This document shows, piece after piece, positions 1 through 7,900 of a stretch of 64,000 nt of DNA (positions are counted from its first letter, which is position 1; each line of letters begins with the position of its first letter). The notes beneath the pieces were generated by a model that saw only the letters and a program-made list of their open reading frames with translations, made no database searches and was not told where the DNA came from. Both the position numbers and the translations under genes were made by a program. This stretch comes from Clostridium scatologenes (GTDB lineage: Bacteria; Bacillota; Clostridia; Clostridiales; Clostridiaceae), in NCBI RefSeq assembly GCF_000968375.1, contig NZ_CP009933.1:5208001-5272000 (forward strand). The letters run 5' to 3'.

Positions 1-740
1 TACCTAGTTATATTTTATGGTGTGTGATATATACATATTATACAACTAGAAGTTTTGAAATTAATAATTTAATTAATAGTATAATTCATGGAAGTGCATT
101 TTATCACTTATATTATATTCCTCTAATAATAGAATTTTATCTTGTATATCCATTTATACATAGAGTTATAGGAACAAAATGGGGGCTTTTAATAAGTTTT
201 TTGCTTACATTTGGAATAATAGTATTTACGCGTTATTATACAATGTCAAATGAAATTAAATGGTTTCTTGATAAAAAAAATTTATTGGACTGGATTTTTT
301 ACTTTTCATTTGGTGCTTTTATAGCAAAGAATATGGAAAGGTTTTTAATATTGACTAAAAAATATAGAAATTTAATTGTTATTTTATTTTTAATATCAAC
401 TTATATAGTAGTAAATGATTGTATGAGTAGTCTTAAACTAGGAAAAGATATAGAATATGCAGTTAATTTTATGAGACCATCTGTATTTATATATTCTGTG
501 TTTATGATACTTTTTATTTTTAGCATACAATGGGAAAAAAATATTTTTTTAAATATAATAAATTATATTTCAAAAAGTTCTTATTCAATATATTTATCAC
601 ATGCTATTATATTAGATTATTTAGTAATATATTACTCAAAAAATTCACTATCATTAGTAAGTGCAGCATTTGTAATTAAAGCATTTTTTGCAGCAGTAAT
701 TGGTTCCATGCTTATAAATGAGGGTAAAAAATATTTATAA
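1..740 (+). CDS. acyltransferase 3 family membrane protein, C-terminal part (cut by window edge)
   Basis: The reading frame is open from base 3, so the gene begins before the window; the first possible internal start (GTG at 24) is not the true one. About 245 residues remain, with six or so hydrophobic segments and the polar loops typical of the OafA/acyltransferase-3 family (for example YYIPLIIEFYLVYPFI near the start and SSYSIYLSHA near the end). Such proteins O-acylate surface polysaccharides in the membrane. The polysaccharide genes downstream fit that role. A strong hairpin terminator follows the stop codon. Family assignment is from the membrane pattern and motifs only; the N-terminal catalytic part is not visible. 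Confidence 0.7.
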   Translation, partial: PSYILWCVIYTYYTTRSFEINNLINSIIHGSAFYHLYYIPLIIEFYLVYPFIHRVIGTKWGLLISFLLTFGIIVFTRYYTMSNEIKWFLDKKNLLDWIFYFSFGAFIAKNMERFLILTKKYRNLIVILFLISTYIVVNDCMSSLKLGKDIEYAVNFMRPSVFIYSVFMILFIFSIQWEKNIFLNIINYISKSSYSIYLSHAIILDYLVIYYSKNSLSLVSAAFVIKAFFAAVIGSMLINEGKKYL

Positions 741-750
741 AATTTATCAT

Positions 751-783
751 AAAAAGACGTAGCTAAAAAGCCACGTCTTTTTT
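751..783. terminator. bidirectional intrinsic terminator
   Basis: AAAAAGACGT-aGC pairs with GC-cACGTCTTTTT around a short A-rich loop, giving A and T tracts on both sides. It sits between two convergent genes and can serve both. Confidence 0.85.
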
Positions 784-786
784 ATT

Positions 787-1629
787 TTATAATTTAGCAA
801 GAATTGCAGTCCAATCTTTTTCTCTGATAACACCATCTGCTCCTTGAGCACTCCATATTCCAGCTTTTACTTGCCATGCTTTAGCTGCTTGCTCTGTTTG
901 TGCATCAAATACACCTGTTCTTGGTGAACCTATCCACCATTGAAAATAACGTGTTGCAACAGGATTAGATGACCAACCACGTCCAATAGTAGGTTTATGA
1001 GTAATGTTATTTAATGCATCAACTACAGAACTGTCAACGTTGGAACCAGAAGGTAAACCTACAATACTTCTAAATTGATAAATGGCACTTTGAGTTTGAG
1101 AATCTATTTTTCCAGTAACATAACTTTGTCCTAAACTTAAGCAATGTACTCTTTGTAAATCATGTTGAATTGAACAGATATATTCATAAGAATATGATTC
1201 AACTAATCTTCTTCCACCACTAAAGTCAGAATGTAATGATGAAATTTTTACTACATCTCCTGTCTGTGGAGCATGAATCATGTTTCCATTACCTACATAT
1301 ATTCCAACATGATGTGCAGGAGAACCAAAAAAGACTAAATCACCTGGTTGAAGATCACTTCTAGATACATATGTACCTTGACCTTGTTGTTCTGATGCTG
1401 TTCTTTTTAAATCTATTCCGAAATGTCCATAAACATAGTAAGTAAATCCTGAGCAGTCAAATCCTGAAGGTGAAGTTCCTCCCCAAACATAAGGTGTCCC
1501 TATAAATTTCTCTGCATAATTTACAATGTCATCTCCAGTAGCAGCTTGTACTTTATTAAAAGAAGCTCCACTGAAAACAATCATTGCTGCTAAGAATAAG
1601 AAAATTTGAATTTTTTTAAGTATTTTCAT
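787..1629 (-). CDS. secreted NlpC/P60 endopeptidase with C-terminal peptidoglycan-binding repeats
   Basis: Likely a gamma-D-glutamyl-diamino-acid peptidase that cuts peptidoglycan stem peptides outside the cell. The N-terminus (MKILKK plus a hydrophobic stretch ending in VQA) is a signal peptide. The NlpC/P60 triad is visible as DCSGF (Cys), HHVGIY (His) and MIHAPQ (His). The last 130 residues contain two helical peptidoglycan-binding-like repeats (LQRVHCL.., TQSAIYQFR; TEQAAKAWQ). I chose the ATG at 1629 rather than the one at 1638 because the GGGGGT ribosome site is about 10 nt before it; the upstream ATG touches the site. The gene is transcribed against the surrounding polysaccharide genes and stands alone. 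Confidence 0.9.
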   Translation of the reverse strand: MKILKKIQIFLFLAAMIVFSGASFNKVQAATGDDIVNYAEKFIGTPYVWGGTSPSGFDCSGFTYYVYGHFGIDLKRTASEQQGQGTYVSRSDLQPGDLVFFGSPAHHVGIYVGNGNMIHAPQTGDVVKISSLHSDFSGGRRLVESYSYEYICSIQHDLQRVHCLSLGQSYVTGKIDSQTQSAIYQFRSIVGLPSGSNVDSSVVDALNNITHKPTIGRGWSSNPVATRYFQWWIGSPRTGVFDAQTEQAAKAWQVKAGIWSAQGADGVIREKDWTAILAKL

Positions 1630-1890
1630 AATGTACATACCCCCATAAAATTTATTATATTATTTTTGTAGCACACTTGTATAAATTAACTTTTATATCC
1701 ATATAAAACGTTTCATTATAAAGCTTGTCCATATAATTGATGCTCTGTAGAAGAAACTTCTTATCCACATCATATGAACCCATCATACTTTCTTTTATAC
1801 ATCTACAAGCTTTTTTGAATTCTCCATCCCTAATCTGATATGGTATTTTTAAATTATACAAGTATTTACAATTAAAACGTTTATGTATAT

Positions 1891-1912
1891 AATATAACAT
1901 AAATGTTATATT
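1891..1912. promoter_or_regulatory. perfect 10-bp inverted repeat in the divergent intergenic region
   Basis: AATATAACAT and ATGTTATATT are separated by AA. The palindrome lies in the 350-bp gap between the divergent hydrolase gene (787-1629) and the beta-helix gene (1981-3744). The rest of that gap shows no convincing gene. It could be an operator for a dimeric regulator; no regulator is identifiable. Confidence 0.35.
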
Positions 1913-1980
1913 ATTGCAATATATGTGTTTTAAGGATAAAATGTTATAAATTTAATTGTAGAAAATTAGGGGGAACTATT

Positions 1981-3744
1981 TTGAATTTGAAATTGCTTAA
2001 CAAAAAATCTATTTGGCTTATTATTATCTTTGCCATTACTTTTACAATAGCTATAAGAATAAACGAAGTAAAAGCAAGTGCCAGTAACATATATTATGTT
2101 TCAACTAATGGTAATGATAGTAATCAAGGAACTATAAGTAGTCCATTTAGAACAATAAAGAAGGGGATGATGAATTTAAGGCAAGGAGATACTCTTTTTA
2201 TTAGAGGAGGAATTTATTCAAATGAACGTATTGATGTTGTAAATATGAAGGGATCAACTGAAAAGTGGTATACTGTTAAAAATTATCCGGGAGAAATAGC
2301 AACACTTGATGGTAAAGGAGTTGCAGATGTAGCAATGAAATTTATTGGTTCATCATATTGGCATATCGAAGGTTTAGAGATAACTAATTATAGAGGTGCG
2401 GGAATATGGTTAAATGGACAATCGGCAGCAAATAGCAATTTTCAATTGATAGGATTGAAAATACATAATTTTAATGATCCAGTTATAAGTGCTTATGGAA
2501 CTGAGGGAATTCTTGGGGATGGAGATTCCAATTTTTGTACAGTAAAAAATTGTGAAATATATGATGTAGGATTGTTAAATAACTTAAAGAAAGATCATGG
2601 TATATATATTGGTTATGGCATAAAAAATTGGATCATAGATGCCAATAGAATTCATGATAATTCGGGAGCAGGAATTCATATGTATGGTGAGCCAGATGGA
2701 GGGAGCTATTGTACTGTAACTAATAATTTGGTTTATAATAATCATAATTATGGAATTGTATTAGCTTCTAAAGCTACAGAAACAAATGTTTATAACAACA
2801 CTTTATATAATAATTCTGAATGTGATGTTTATATGAGAGACGGTGCTTCAGGAAATACATTTAAAAACAATATATTTGGATCATTTGGTTCAAACTTTAA
2901 TATAGAAATTATGACTGGTGATGTTGTAAATAATTCATTTGATTATAATTGTTATTGGAAAACAGACGGACAAGTTATATATAGATATACATCGGGATTA
3001 AATTTAAACCAATGGAAATCATATGGGGTAGAATCACACAGCCAATATGGTGATCCAAAGTTTATTAATGCATCTGGAGGAAATTTCAGAGTATATGGAA
3101 ATAGTAGAACTACCGGAATGGGCATTGATGATGGAAAAGTTCCATGTTATGATTATGAAGGAAATTTACGAGAAGCGCCAACACATGAAATTGGAGCGTA
3201 TGATTATAATATATTATATGATGAGTTTGACAATAAAACATCTAAAAATAGTTCAAATCCAGTAAAATATACAATATTTGGTGGAGGATGGAGAACTATG
3301 GTGGATGGAAGTTATGTAATGGAACAATATGGTGAAGCTAATAAAGTAATGAAGGCGATTAGTGGAAAAGCTACCTGGGATAACTACTCTGTTGAGGCGA
3401 AGGTTAAAATGCTTACAAGTGGGTATGGATCTGATGCAGGTCTAATTGCAAGATGCTCTGATGATGGTGAAGTATATTATCTTGTTAGGTTAGAAACCTC
3501 AGGTATTACAATATATAAGGTTGAACATGGAAACTGGACTAATTTAGGATATACAACAGGAAATTATTCAAAAGATAATTGGTATAATATGGGTATCATA
3601 TGCAATGGGTCTATGATTTCAGCAAGTATAAATGGAAGAATTGTCAAAAACGTTATAGATTATTCAATAACTAAAGGTAAGGCTGGAATGTATACATCAT
3701 ATTATGCTAGATGGGATAACTTCAAGGTGTCACCAAGAAATTAA
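1981..3744 (+). CDS. secreted right-handed beta-helix protein with C-terminal lectin-like domain
   Basis: The start is a TTG at 1981, seven bases after AGGGGGAA; the upstream in-frame ATG at 1903 has no ribosome site. Residues 1-35 form a signal peptide ending VKASA. Residues about 40-400 start with YYVSTNGNDSNQGTISSPFR, the usual opening of secreted parallel beta-helix (pectate-lyase-fold) proteins, and continue with Asn/Gly-rich repeats such as NNLVYNN and NVYNNTLYNN. The last 170 residues (SVEAKVKM, GLIARCSDD, YYLVRLET, RWDNFKV) resemble a concanavalin/LamG-like sugar-binding domain. A role in modifying or cleaving an extracellular polysaccharide is likely given the neighbours, but the substrate cannot be told. 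Confidence 0.8.
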   Translation: MNLKLLNKKSIWLIIIFAITFTIAIRINEVKASASNIYYVSTNGNDSNQGTISSPFRTIKKGMMNLRQGDTLFIRGGIYSNERIDVVNMKGSTEKWYTVKNYPGEIATLDGKGVADVAMKFIGSSYWHIEGLEITNYRGAGIWLNGQSAANSNFQLIGLKIHNFNDPVISAYGTEGILGDGDSNFCTVKNCEIYDVGLLNNLKKDHGIYIGYGIKNWIIDANRIHDNSGAGIHMYGEPDGGSYCTVTNNLVYNNHNYGIVLASKATETNVYNNTLYNNSECDVYMRDGASGNTFKNNIFGSFGSNFNIEIMTGDVVNNSFDYNCYWKTDGQVIYRYTSGLNLNQWKSYGVESHSQYGDPKFINASGGNFRVYGNSRTTGMGIDDGKVPCYDYEGNLREAPTHEIGAYDYNILYDEFDNKTSKNSSNPVKYTIFGGGWRTMVDGSYVMEQYGEANKVMKAISGKATWDNYSVEAKVKMLTSGYGSDAGLIARCSDDGEVYYLVRLETSGITIYKVEHGNWTNLGYTTGNYSKDNWYNMGIICNGSMISASINGRIVKNVIDYSITKGKAGMYTSYYARWDNFKVSPRN

Positions 3745-4225
3745 TAAGAAACCACCTAAAGCATATTGGAATGATAATAATGGTAAAGGTGGATCTAAAA
3801 CACTATAATAAATGAAGGTACTTCTTAAGAGGTACCTATTTTAATTTAAAAACAAAATTTATAGGTAAAGAATAAAGGGTATATTACTATATGATAAAAG
3901 GAAAAATGTTTTTGCATTGTTTTAGAATTATAACAGAGCAAAAAATATAGTCTTGAAAATCTATAATTACTTGGAAATATAGAAACAGAAAAACTTATAA
4001 GTGGTACAATAAAAATAGCTAAAACAATAAAAGATAAAAATTTTTAAAATTATGTTAAAAGGTATGAAAAGTTAATAATGGTAGAACTCATTTTGGAATT
4101 TATATGAGAAACAAGAGATTATAAATTTTCATGTGTCTGTCCGTGATATTTCTTAAAAATATTGTAAATTTTTGTTGTGTATGATATATTATATATTTGT
4201 AGATTAATTATTAAGGAGGCTTTTA
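3745..4225. other. non-coding stretch with terminator and short coding-like relics
   Basis: The stretch opens with a frame encoding NKKPPKAYWNDNNGKGGS out of phase with the end of the previous gene, then a terminator-like palindrome (AGGTAC at 3816-3821, GTACCT at 3832-3837). Around 3970-4045 a frame without a start codon encodes LGNIETEKLISGTIKIAK before a stop. These look like remnants of decayed genes rather than functional ORFs. The AT-rich bases just before 4200 probably hold the promoter of the next gene. Confidence 0.4.
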
Positions 4226-4879
4226 TTGAGAATGGAAAATATAAAAATAGATATACAGAAACACATAAAAGATAAAAAATTTCAATTTTTTCTTAAGCGA
4301 ATATTAGATATAGTTTTATCATTGATAGGAATAATAGTGTTATCTCCTATATTTATATTACTTACTATATGGATTAAAATGGACTCAGAAGGGCCGGCTA
4401 TTTTTAAACAGATTAGAGTGGGCAAAGATGCAGAGGAATTTACTATATATAAATTTAGAACTATGGTTGTAAATGCAGAAAAAAAGAGAGAATTAGATAT
4501 AGACCCAACTAATTTGGAGAATTTTGTTTTTCAAAGTAGAAGTGATAACAGAATCACTAAATCAGGAGCTTTTTTAAGAAAAACAAGCTTAGATGAAATT
4601 CCACAATTGTTTAATGTTTTCTTTGGAAATATGAGTTTGGTAGGACCTAGACCAGAAATACCAGACGTAGTCAAATTTTATCCGGAAGCTTATAGACAAA
4701 GGCTTTTAGTTCCTCCTGGTATAACAGGTTTAGCACAGATAAGTGGAAGAGGAGAAATTGAGTTAGGAAAAACAGTATATTATGATTTAACATATATAAA
4801 AGAATTTTCAATATGGGAAGATATAAAAATTTTATTTAAAACTATATTTTCAGTTTTTAAAAAAGAAGGTGCATTTTAA
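4226..4879 (+). CDS. undecaprenyl-phosphate sugar phosphotransferase (bacterial sugar transferase family)
   Basis: Transfers a sugar-1-phosphate to undecaprenyl phosphate, the first membrane step of polysaccharide repeat-unit synthesis. One hydrophobic segment (residues about 25-48, LDIVLSLIGIIVLSPIF) precedes the PF02397-type core with IFKQIRVG, YKFRTM, FLRKTSLDEIPQLFNV, SLVGPRPE and PGITGLAQISGRG, all family hallmarks. The length of 217 residues fits the short form lacking the extra N-terminal membrane domain of WbaP/WcaJ. The TTG at 4226 lies six bases after AGGAGG, better spaced than the ATG at 4232. The gene is followed at 40 bp by the C5-epimerase-like gene, so the two are probably co-transcribed. 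Confidence 0.92.
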   Translation: MRMENIKIDIQKHIKDKKFQFFLKRILDIVLSLIGIIVLSPIFILLTIWIKMDSEGPAIFKQIRVGKDAEEFTIYKFRTMVVNAEKKRELDIDPTNLENFVFQSRSDNRITKSGAFLRKTSLDEIPQLFNVFFGNMSLVGPRPEIPDVVKFYPEAYRQRLLVPPGITGLAQISGRGEIELGKTVYYDLTYIKEFSIWEDIKILFKTIFSVFKKEGAF

Positions 4880-4919
4880 TTTTTGATATTGTAAAGGTAA
4901 TTTAGACAAGGAGGTTTTA

Positions 4920-6257
4920 ATGAAACACTTAAAAAAAATTATATATATCATTTGTTTTATTGCAGTTTTTTCATTGAAAAGTGCTTATGTGCATGCTTAT
5001 GAAAATTCTGCAGATGAGTATTATAAGTTAATATGTGAATGTTCTTATTCAGAACCTTATAAAGCAATAAAGATTCTTTCAGAAGCACATGAACTGTATC
5101 CAAAAGATGAAAGATTTATTCAAGAATTAAATAATAGGGCTAAGGTAATATTGAGTTGGAGTAAAGGAAGTCAACTTAATGGAAAGTTTGATGGAGCTAT
5201 ATATGGATATAATATAATAATAAAAACAAATGATATATCACAGATTATAAAAGATGAAGCAAATGTTTGTATGATACTCTCGAAAAGAGGAGAAAAGGCT
5301 ATAAATGGAAGGATTAATTTGCCACAGCAATTTGATTCAGTAGAAAATTATCAAAATGAATATGAAAAATCTGGATATGAATATCAGAGAATAGGATGTT
5401 ATAATACATTTGGAAATTACTTGTATATAGAAAATGTTTCAAGTTATTCAACTGAAAATGATATTTTATTCGATGGCATGGGTTTTCCTATGTTAAAGTA
5501 CTCAGGTAAGTTTTATTACAATCCAATTACTATAGAGCAATATACCCTTAGTTCATACAATAGATATTTAAATGCACAAGATGAAAATAAAGCATATTTA
5601 AAAAATCAATTTTTAAATGGGGCAAATTGGATTATAAATAATATTGATGAAGATGGAGCATTAAGGTATGAATTTAATTACAAGCATTATTTGTGTGATG
5701 AAGAATTTAAACCAGGATGGGTATCAGCCATGGCTCAAGGTCAAGCGCTAAGTGTATTATCAAGAGCTTACCATTTAACAGGTGATAAAAAGTATTTTAA
5801 TGCAGGAAATAATATATTTAAATTTTTAACTACTAATATATCAGATGGTGGTGTTATGGATAATTTAGGTGGATTAGATGAGTCACTTAAGGATTATATA
5901 TTCTTTCAATTGTATGTAACAAAACCTCAATCATATACGTTAAATGGGCATATGTATACGTTGATAGGGATATATGACTGGTCTAACTTAGATGCAGATA
6001 AGGAAGTTAAAGAAAAGGCTAAGTTTTATTTTGAACAAGGGTTAAAAACTTTGAAATACATACTTCCATATTATGATATAGGAGGATTTGTGACTTACGA
6101 TTTGGGGTATTTGACTAAGCCTGGAATAAAGCCTACAGTTAATTTAAGTTATTATGGATGCCATATCACATTACTTGATGCTTTGTATGAAATAACAAAG
6201 GATAAAACTTTTGGAGATTATGCTTATTTGTGGAATCATTATGTAGAAAAATATTAA
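4920..6257 (+). CDS. exported D-glucuronyl C5-epimerase family protein
   Basis: A 445-residue protein with a signal peptide (MKHLKKIIYIICFIAVFSL..). Residues about 45-120 are helical and TPR-like. The C-terminal half (NGANWIINNIDEDGALRYEF, FKPGWVSAMAQGQALSVLSR, GDKKYFNAGNNIFKF, SYTLNGHMYTLIGIYDW) matches the alpha-helical barrel domain of glucuronyl C5-epimerases. The family flips C5 of uronic acids in polysaccharides such as heparosan. With the sugar transferase upstream it suggests a surface polymer containing uronic acid, but neither activity nor substrate is proven by sequence. The ribosome site AAGGAGG is seven bases before the ATG. Confidence 0.8.
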   Translation: MKHLKKIIYIICFIAVFSLKSAYVHAYENSADEYYKLICECSYSEPYKAIKILSEAHELYPKDERFIQELNNRAKVILSWSKGSQLNGKFDGAIYGYNIIIKTNDISQIIKDEANVCMILSKRGEKAINGRINLPQQFDSVENYQNEYEKSGYEYQRIGCYNTFGNYLYIENVSSYSTENDILFDGMGFPMLKYSGKFYYNPITIEQYTLSSYNRYLNAQDENKAYLKNQFLNGANWIINNIDEDGALRYEFNYKHYLCDEEFKPGWVSAMAQGQALSVLSRAYHLTGDKKYFNAGNNIFKFLTTNISDGGVMDNLGGLDESLKDYIFFQLYVTKPQSYTLNGHMYTLIGIYDWSNLDADKEVKEKAKFYFEQGLKTLKYILPYYDIGGFVTYDLGYLTKPGIKPTVNLSYYGCHITLLDALYEITKDKTFGDYAYLWNHYVEKY

Positions 6258-6277
6258 TTAAATGTTTCAATTTAGAA

Positions 6278-6314
6278 AATTGAGTAGGTGAATATGCCTG
6301 CTTAATTTTTTTAA
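6278..6314 (+). terminator. intrinsic terminator after the epimerase gene
   Basis: AATTGAGTAGG (6278-6288) pairs with CCTGCTTAATT (6297-6307) and is followed by a run of T. Confidence 0.75.
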
Positions 6315-6407
6315 AAAGAAAGAATTGAGATTAATGCCTATAAGGCATCTGAAAAGAAATAATGAGCTAAAGATGGTAAGGTAAAATATTGATTTCGGAG
6401 GAATGCT

Positions 6408-7121
6408 ATGTTTACTAGGATATTAAAGTATAATGTCTTTAATGGAACGATAAAAGAACTTATGAAGTATGTGGAGCAGTTTGAAAAGGTTAATATAATA
6501 TCAGGGAATCCAGAAGTTTTATATAATGGTCTTAATGAACCTTTGCTATTTGAGAATTTTACTAGCAACAGGGCTATAATAATTCCAGATGGTATTGGAA
6601 CTGTACTGGCTTCTAAAGTTGTAAAAAATCCTGTAAAGGAAAAAATTGCAGGTATAGAGCTTATGGAGGAAATAGTAAAAAAATGTGAAAGAGAAGGTAA
6701 AAGTATATATTTAATTGGTGCTAAACAAGAGATATTGGATGCTTGTGTAGAGAAACTTCAAAGTAAATATGCTAAGTTAAATATAAGTGGTAGTCATAAT
6801 GGATATTTCGATTTAAATAATTGTAATGATTTAATAGATGATATTAAAGCTAGAAAACCATATGCATTATTCATAGCTATGGGATCACCAAGACAGGATG
6901 TATTCATTATAAAAAATATGGAAGAATTGCCTTGCAAGGTTTTTATGGGTGTTGGTGGAAGTTTTGATGTATTTGCAGGCAAAGTAAAAAGAGCACCTAA
7001 TTGGATGATAAAGTTAGGATTAGAATGGTTATATAGGGTAGCTAAGGAACCTTTTAGAGTCAAAAGGCTTGGTTCAATACCTAAATTTTTATTAGAAGTT
7101 GTTAAATATAAAAGCAAATAG
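6408..7121 (+). CDS. WecG/TagA/CpsF family glycosyltransferase
   Basis: Likely transfers N-acetylmannosamine or a related sugar to undecaprenyl-linked GlcNAc, an early linkage step of teichoic acid-like polymers. Family motifs are clear: NIISGNPEVLYNG, AIIIPDGIGTV, RIAG-like KIAGIELME, IYLIGAK, GSHNGYF, IAMGSPRQDVFI, and GVGGSFDVFAGKVKRAPNWM. The length of 237 residues is normal. It is separated from the epimerase by a terminator, so it has its own transcript; GGAGG lies just before the ATG. No other wall teichoic acid genes are nearby. Confidence 0.9.
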   Translation: MFTRILKYNVFNGTIKELMKYVEQFEKVNIISGNPEVLYNGLNEPLLFENFTSNRAIIIPDGIGTVLASKVVKNPVKEKIAGIELMEEIVKKCEREGKSIYLIGAKQEILDACVEKLQSKYAKLNISGSHNGYFDLNNCNDLIDDIKARKPYALFIAMGSPRQDVFIIKNMEELPCKVFMGVGGSFDVFAGKVKRAPNWMIKLGLEWLYRVAKEPFRVKRLGSIPKFLLEVVKYKSK

Positions 7122-7225
7122 TTAGCATATATTAGCAGATGAAGCAATCTACTAAATGTAAGCAATAACTCATGAATAATGTATATGTTATTTACACAAG
7201 CTACATTTAAAGGAGTGTGGAGTTT

Positions 7226-7786
7226 ATGCAATTTTATGATGTTATAAAAAATAGAACTAGTATAAAAGAATTTAAAAGTACTACTATAGACAGAGATAAA
7301 ATAGATAGAATGATTAATGCAGCAATGATGTCTCCTTCATGGAAGAATTCCTCATGCTATAAATTTATTATTGTGGAAGATAAGGATAAAAAGGACATTA
7401 TAGCTAATGCTGTAAGAAATGAAACTGATGAAGCTGGAAAGGCTATTAAGGAAGCACCAATAGCAGCAGTAGTAGTAGCTGATCCTGATAAGTCAGGTGA
7501 AGTGGATGGAAAGCAATATTATCTAGTAGATGGAGCCATTGCCATGGAGCATTTTATTCTTGCAGCTACTGAAGAGGGTTATGGTACTTGTTGGGTAGCA
7601 GCCTTGGATGAAGATATGGTAAGACATGCACTAAGCATACCTGAAAAATATAGAATTGTTGGAGTTACACCTGTAGGAGAAATAAAACAAGAAAAAGGTC
7701 ATTATGCTGCAAAAAGCGCTGGGGAGTACGTATTTCGGGATTCTTGGAATGAAGCTTATGTAGGAAATAGCAAGGTTTTACATTAA
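7226..7786 (+). CDS. nitroreductase family flavoprotein
   Basis: An FMN-dependent NAD(P)H oxidoreductase of about 186 residues. The N-terminal motif YDVIKNRTSIKEF, MMSPSWKNSSCYKF, the central EEGYGTCWVAALDE and the final GVTPVGE are characteristic. The ATG at 7226 has AGGAG ten bases before it; the in-frame GTG at 7217 is too close to that site. The physiological substrate is unknown. It is monocistronic, ending at a bidirectional terminator shared with the convergent glutamate synthase gene. Confidence 0.88.
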   Translation: MQFYDVIKNRTSIKEFKSTTIDRDKIDRMINAAMMSPSWKNSSCYKFIIVEDKDKKDIIANAVRNETDEAGKAIKEAPIAAVVVADPDKSGEVDGKQYYLVDGAIAMEHFILAATEEGYGTCWVAALDEDMVRHALSIPEKYRIVGVTPVGEIKQEKGHYAAKSAGEYVFRDSWNEAYVGNSKVLH

Positions 7787-7830
7787 GTAAGATAAGAGTT
7801 ACATGATTATAATATAATAATATTTATAAA

Positions 7831-7862
7831 AAATTAGAACAGCTTTTGCTGTTCTAATTTTT
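7831..7862. terminator. bidirectional terminator between convergent genes
   Basis: AAATTAGAACAGC and GCTGTTCTAATTT form a perfect 13-bp stem with a TTTT loop, flanked by A and T tracts. Confidence 0.9.
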
Positions 7863-7900
7863 GGATATCATATAAAATATTTTATTAAAATGAAGGATAG

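Noticed and set aside
1655..1900. 81-codon minus-strand frame in the gap before the beta-helix gene
   Set aside because: Composition is protein-like but there is no ribosome site, the start falls in a palindrome, and no family is recognised; possibly a relic.
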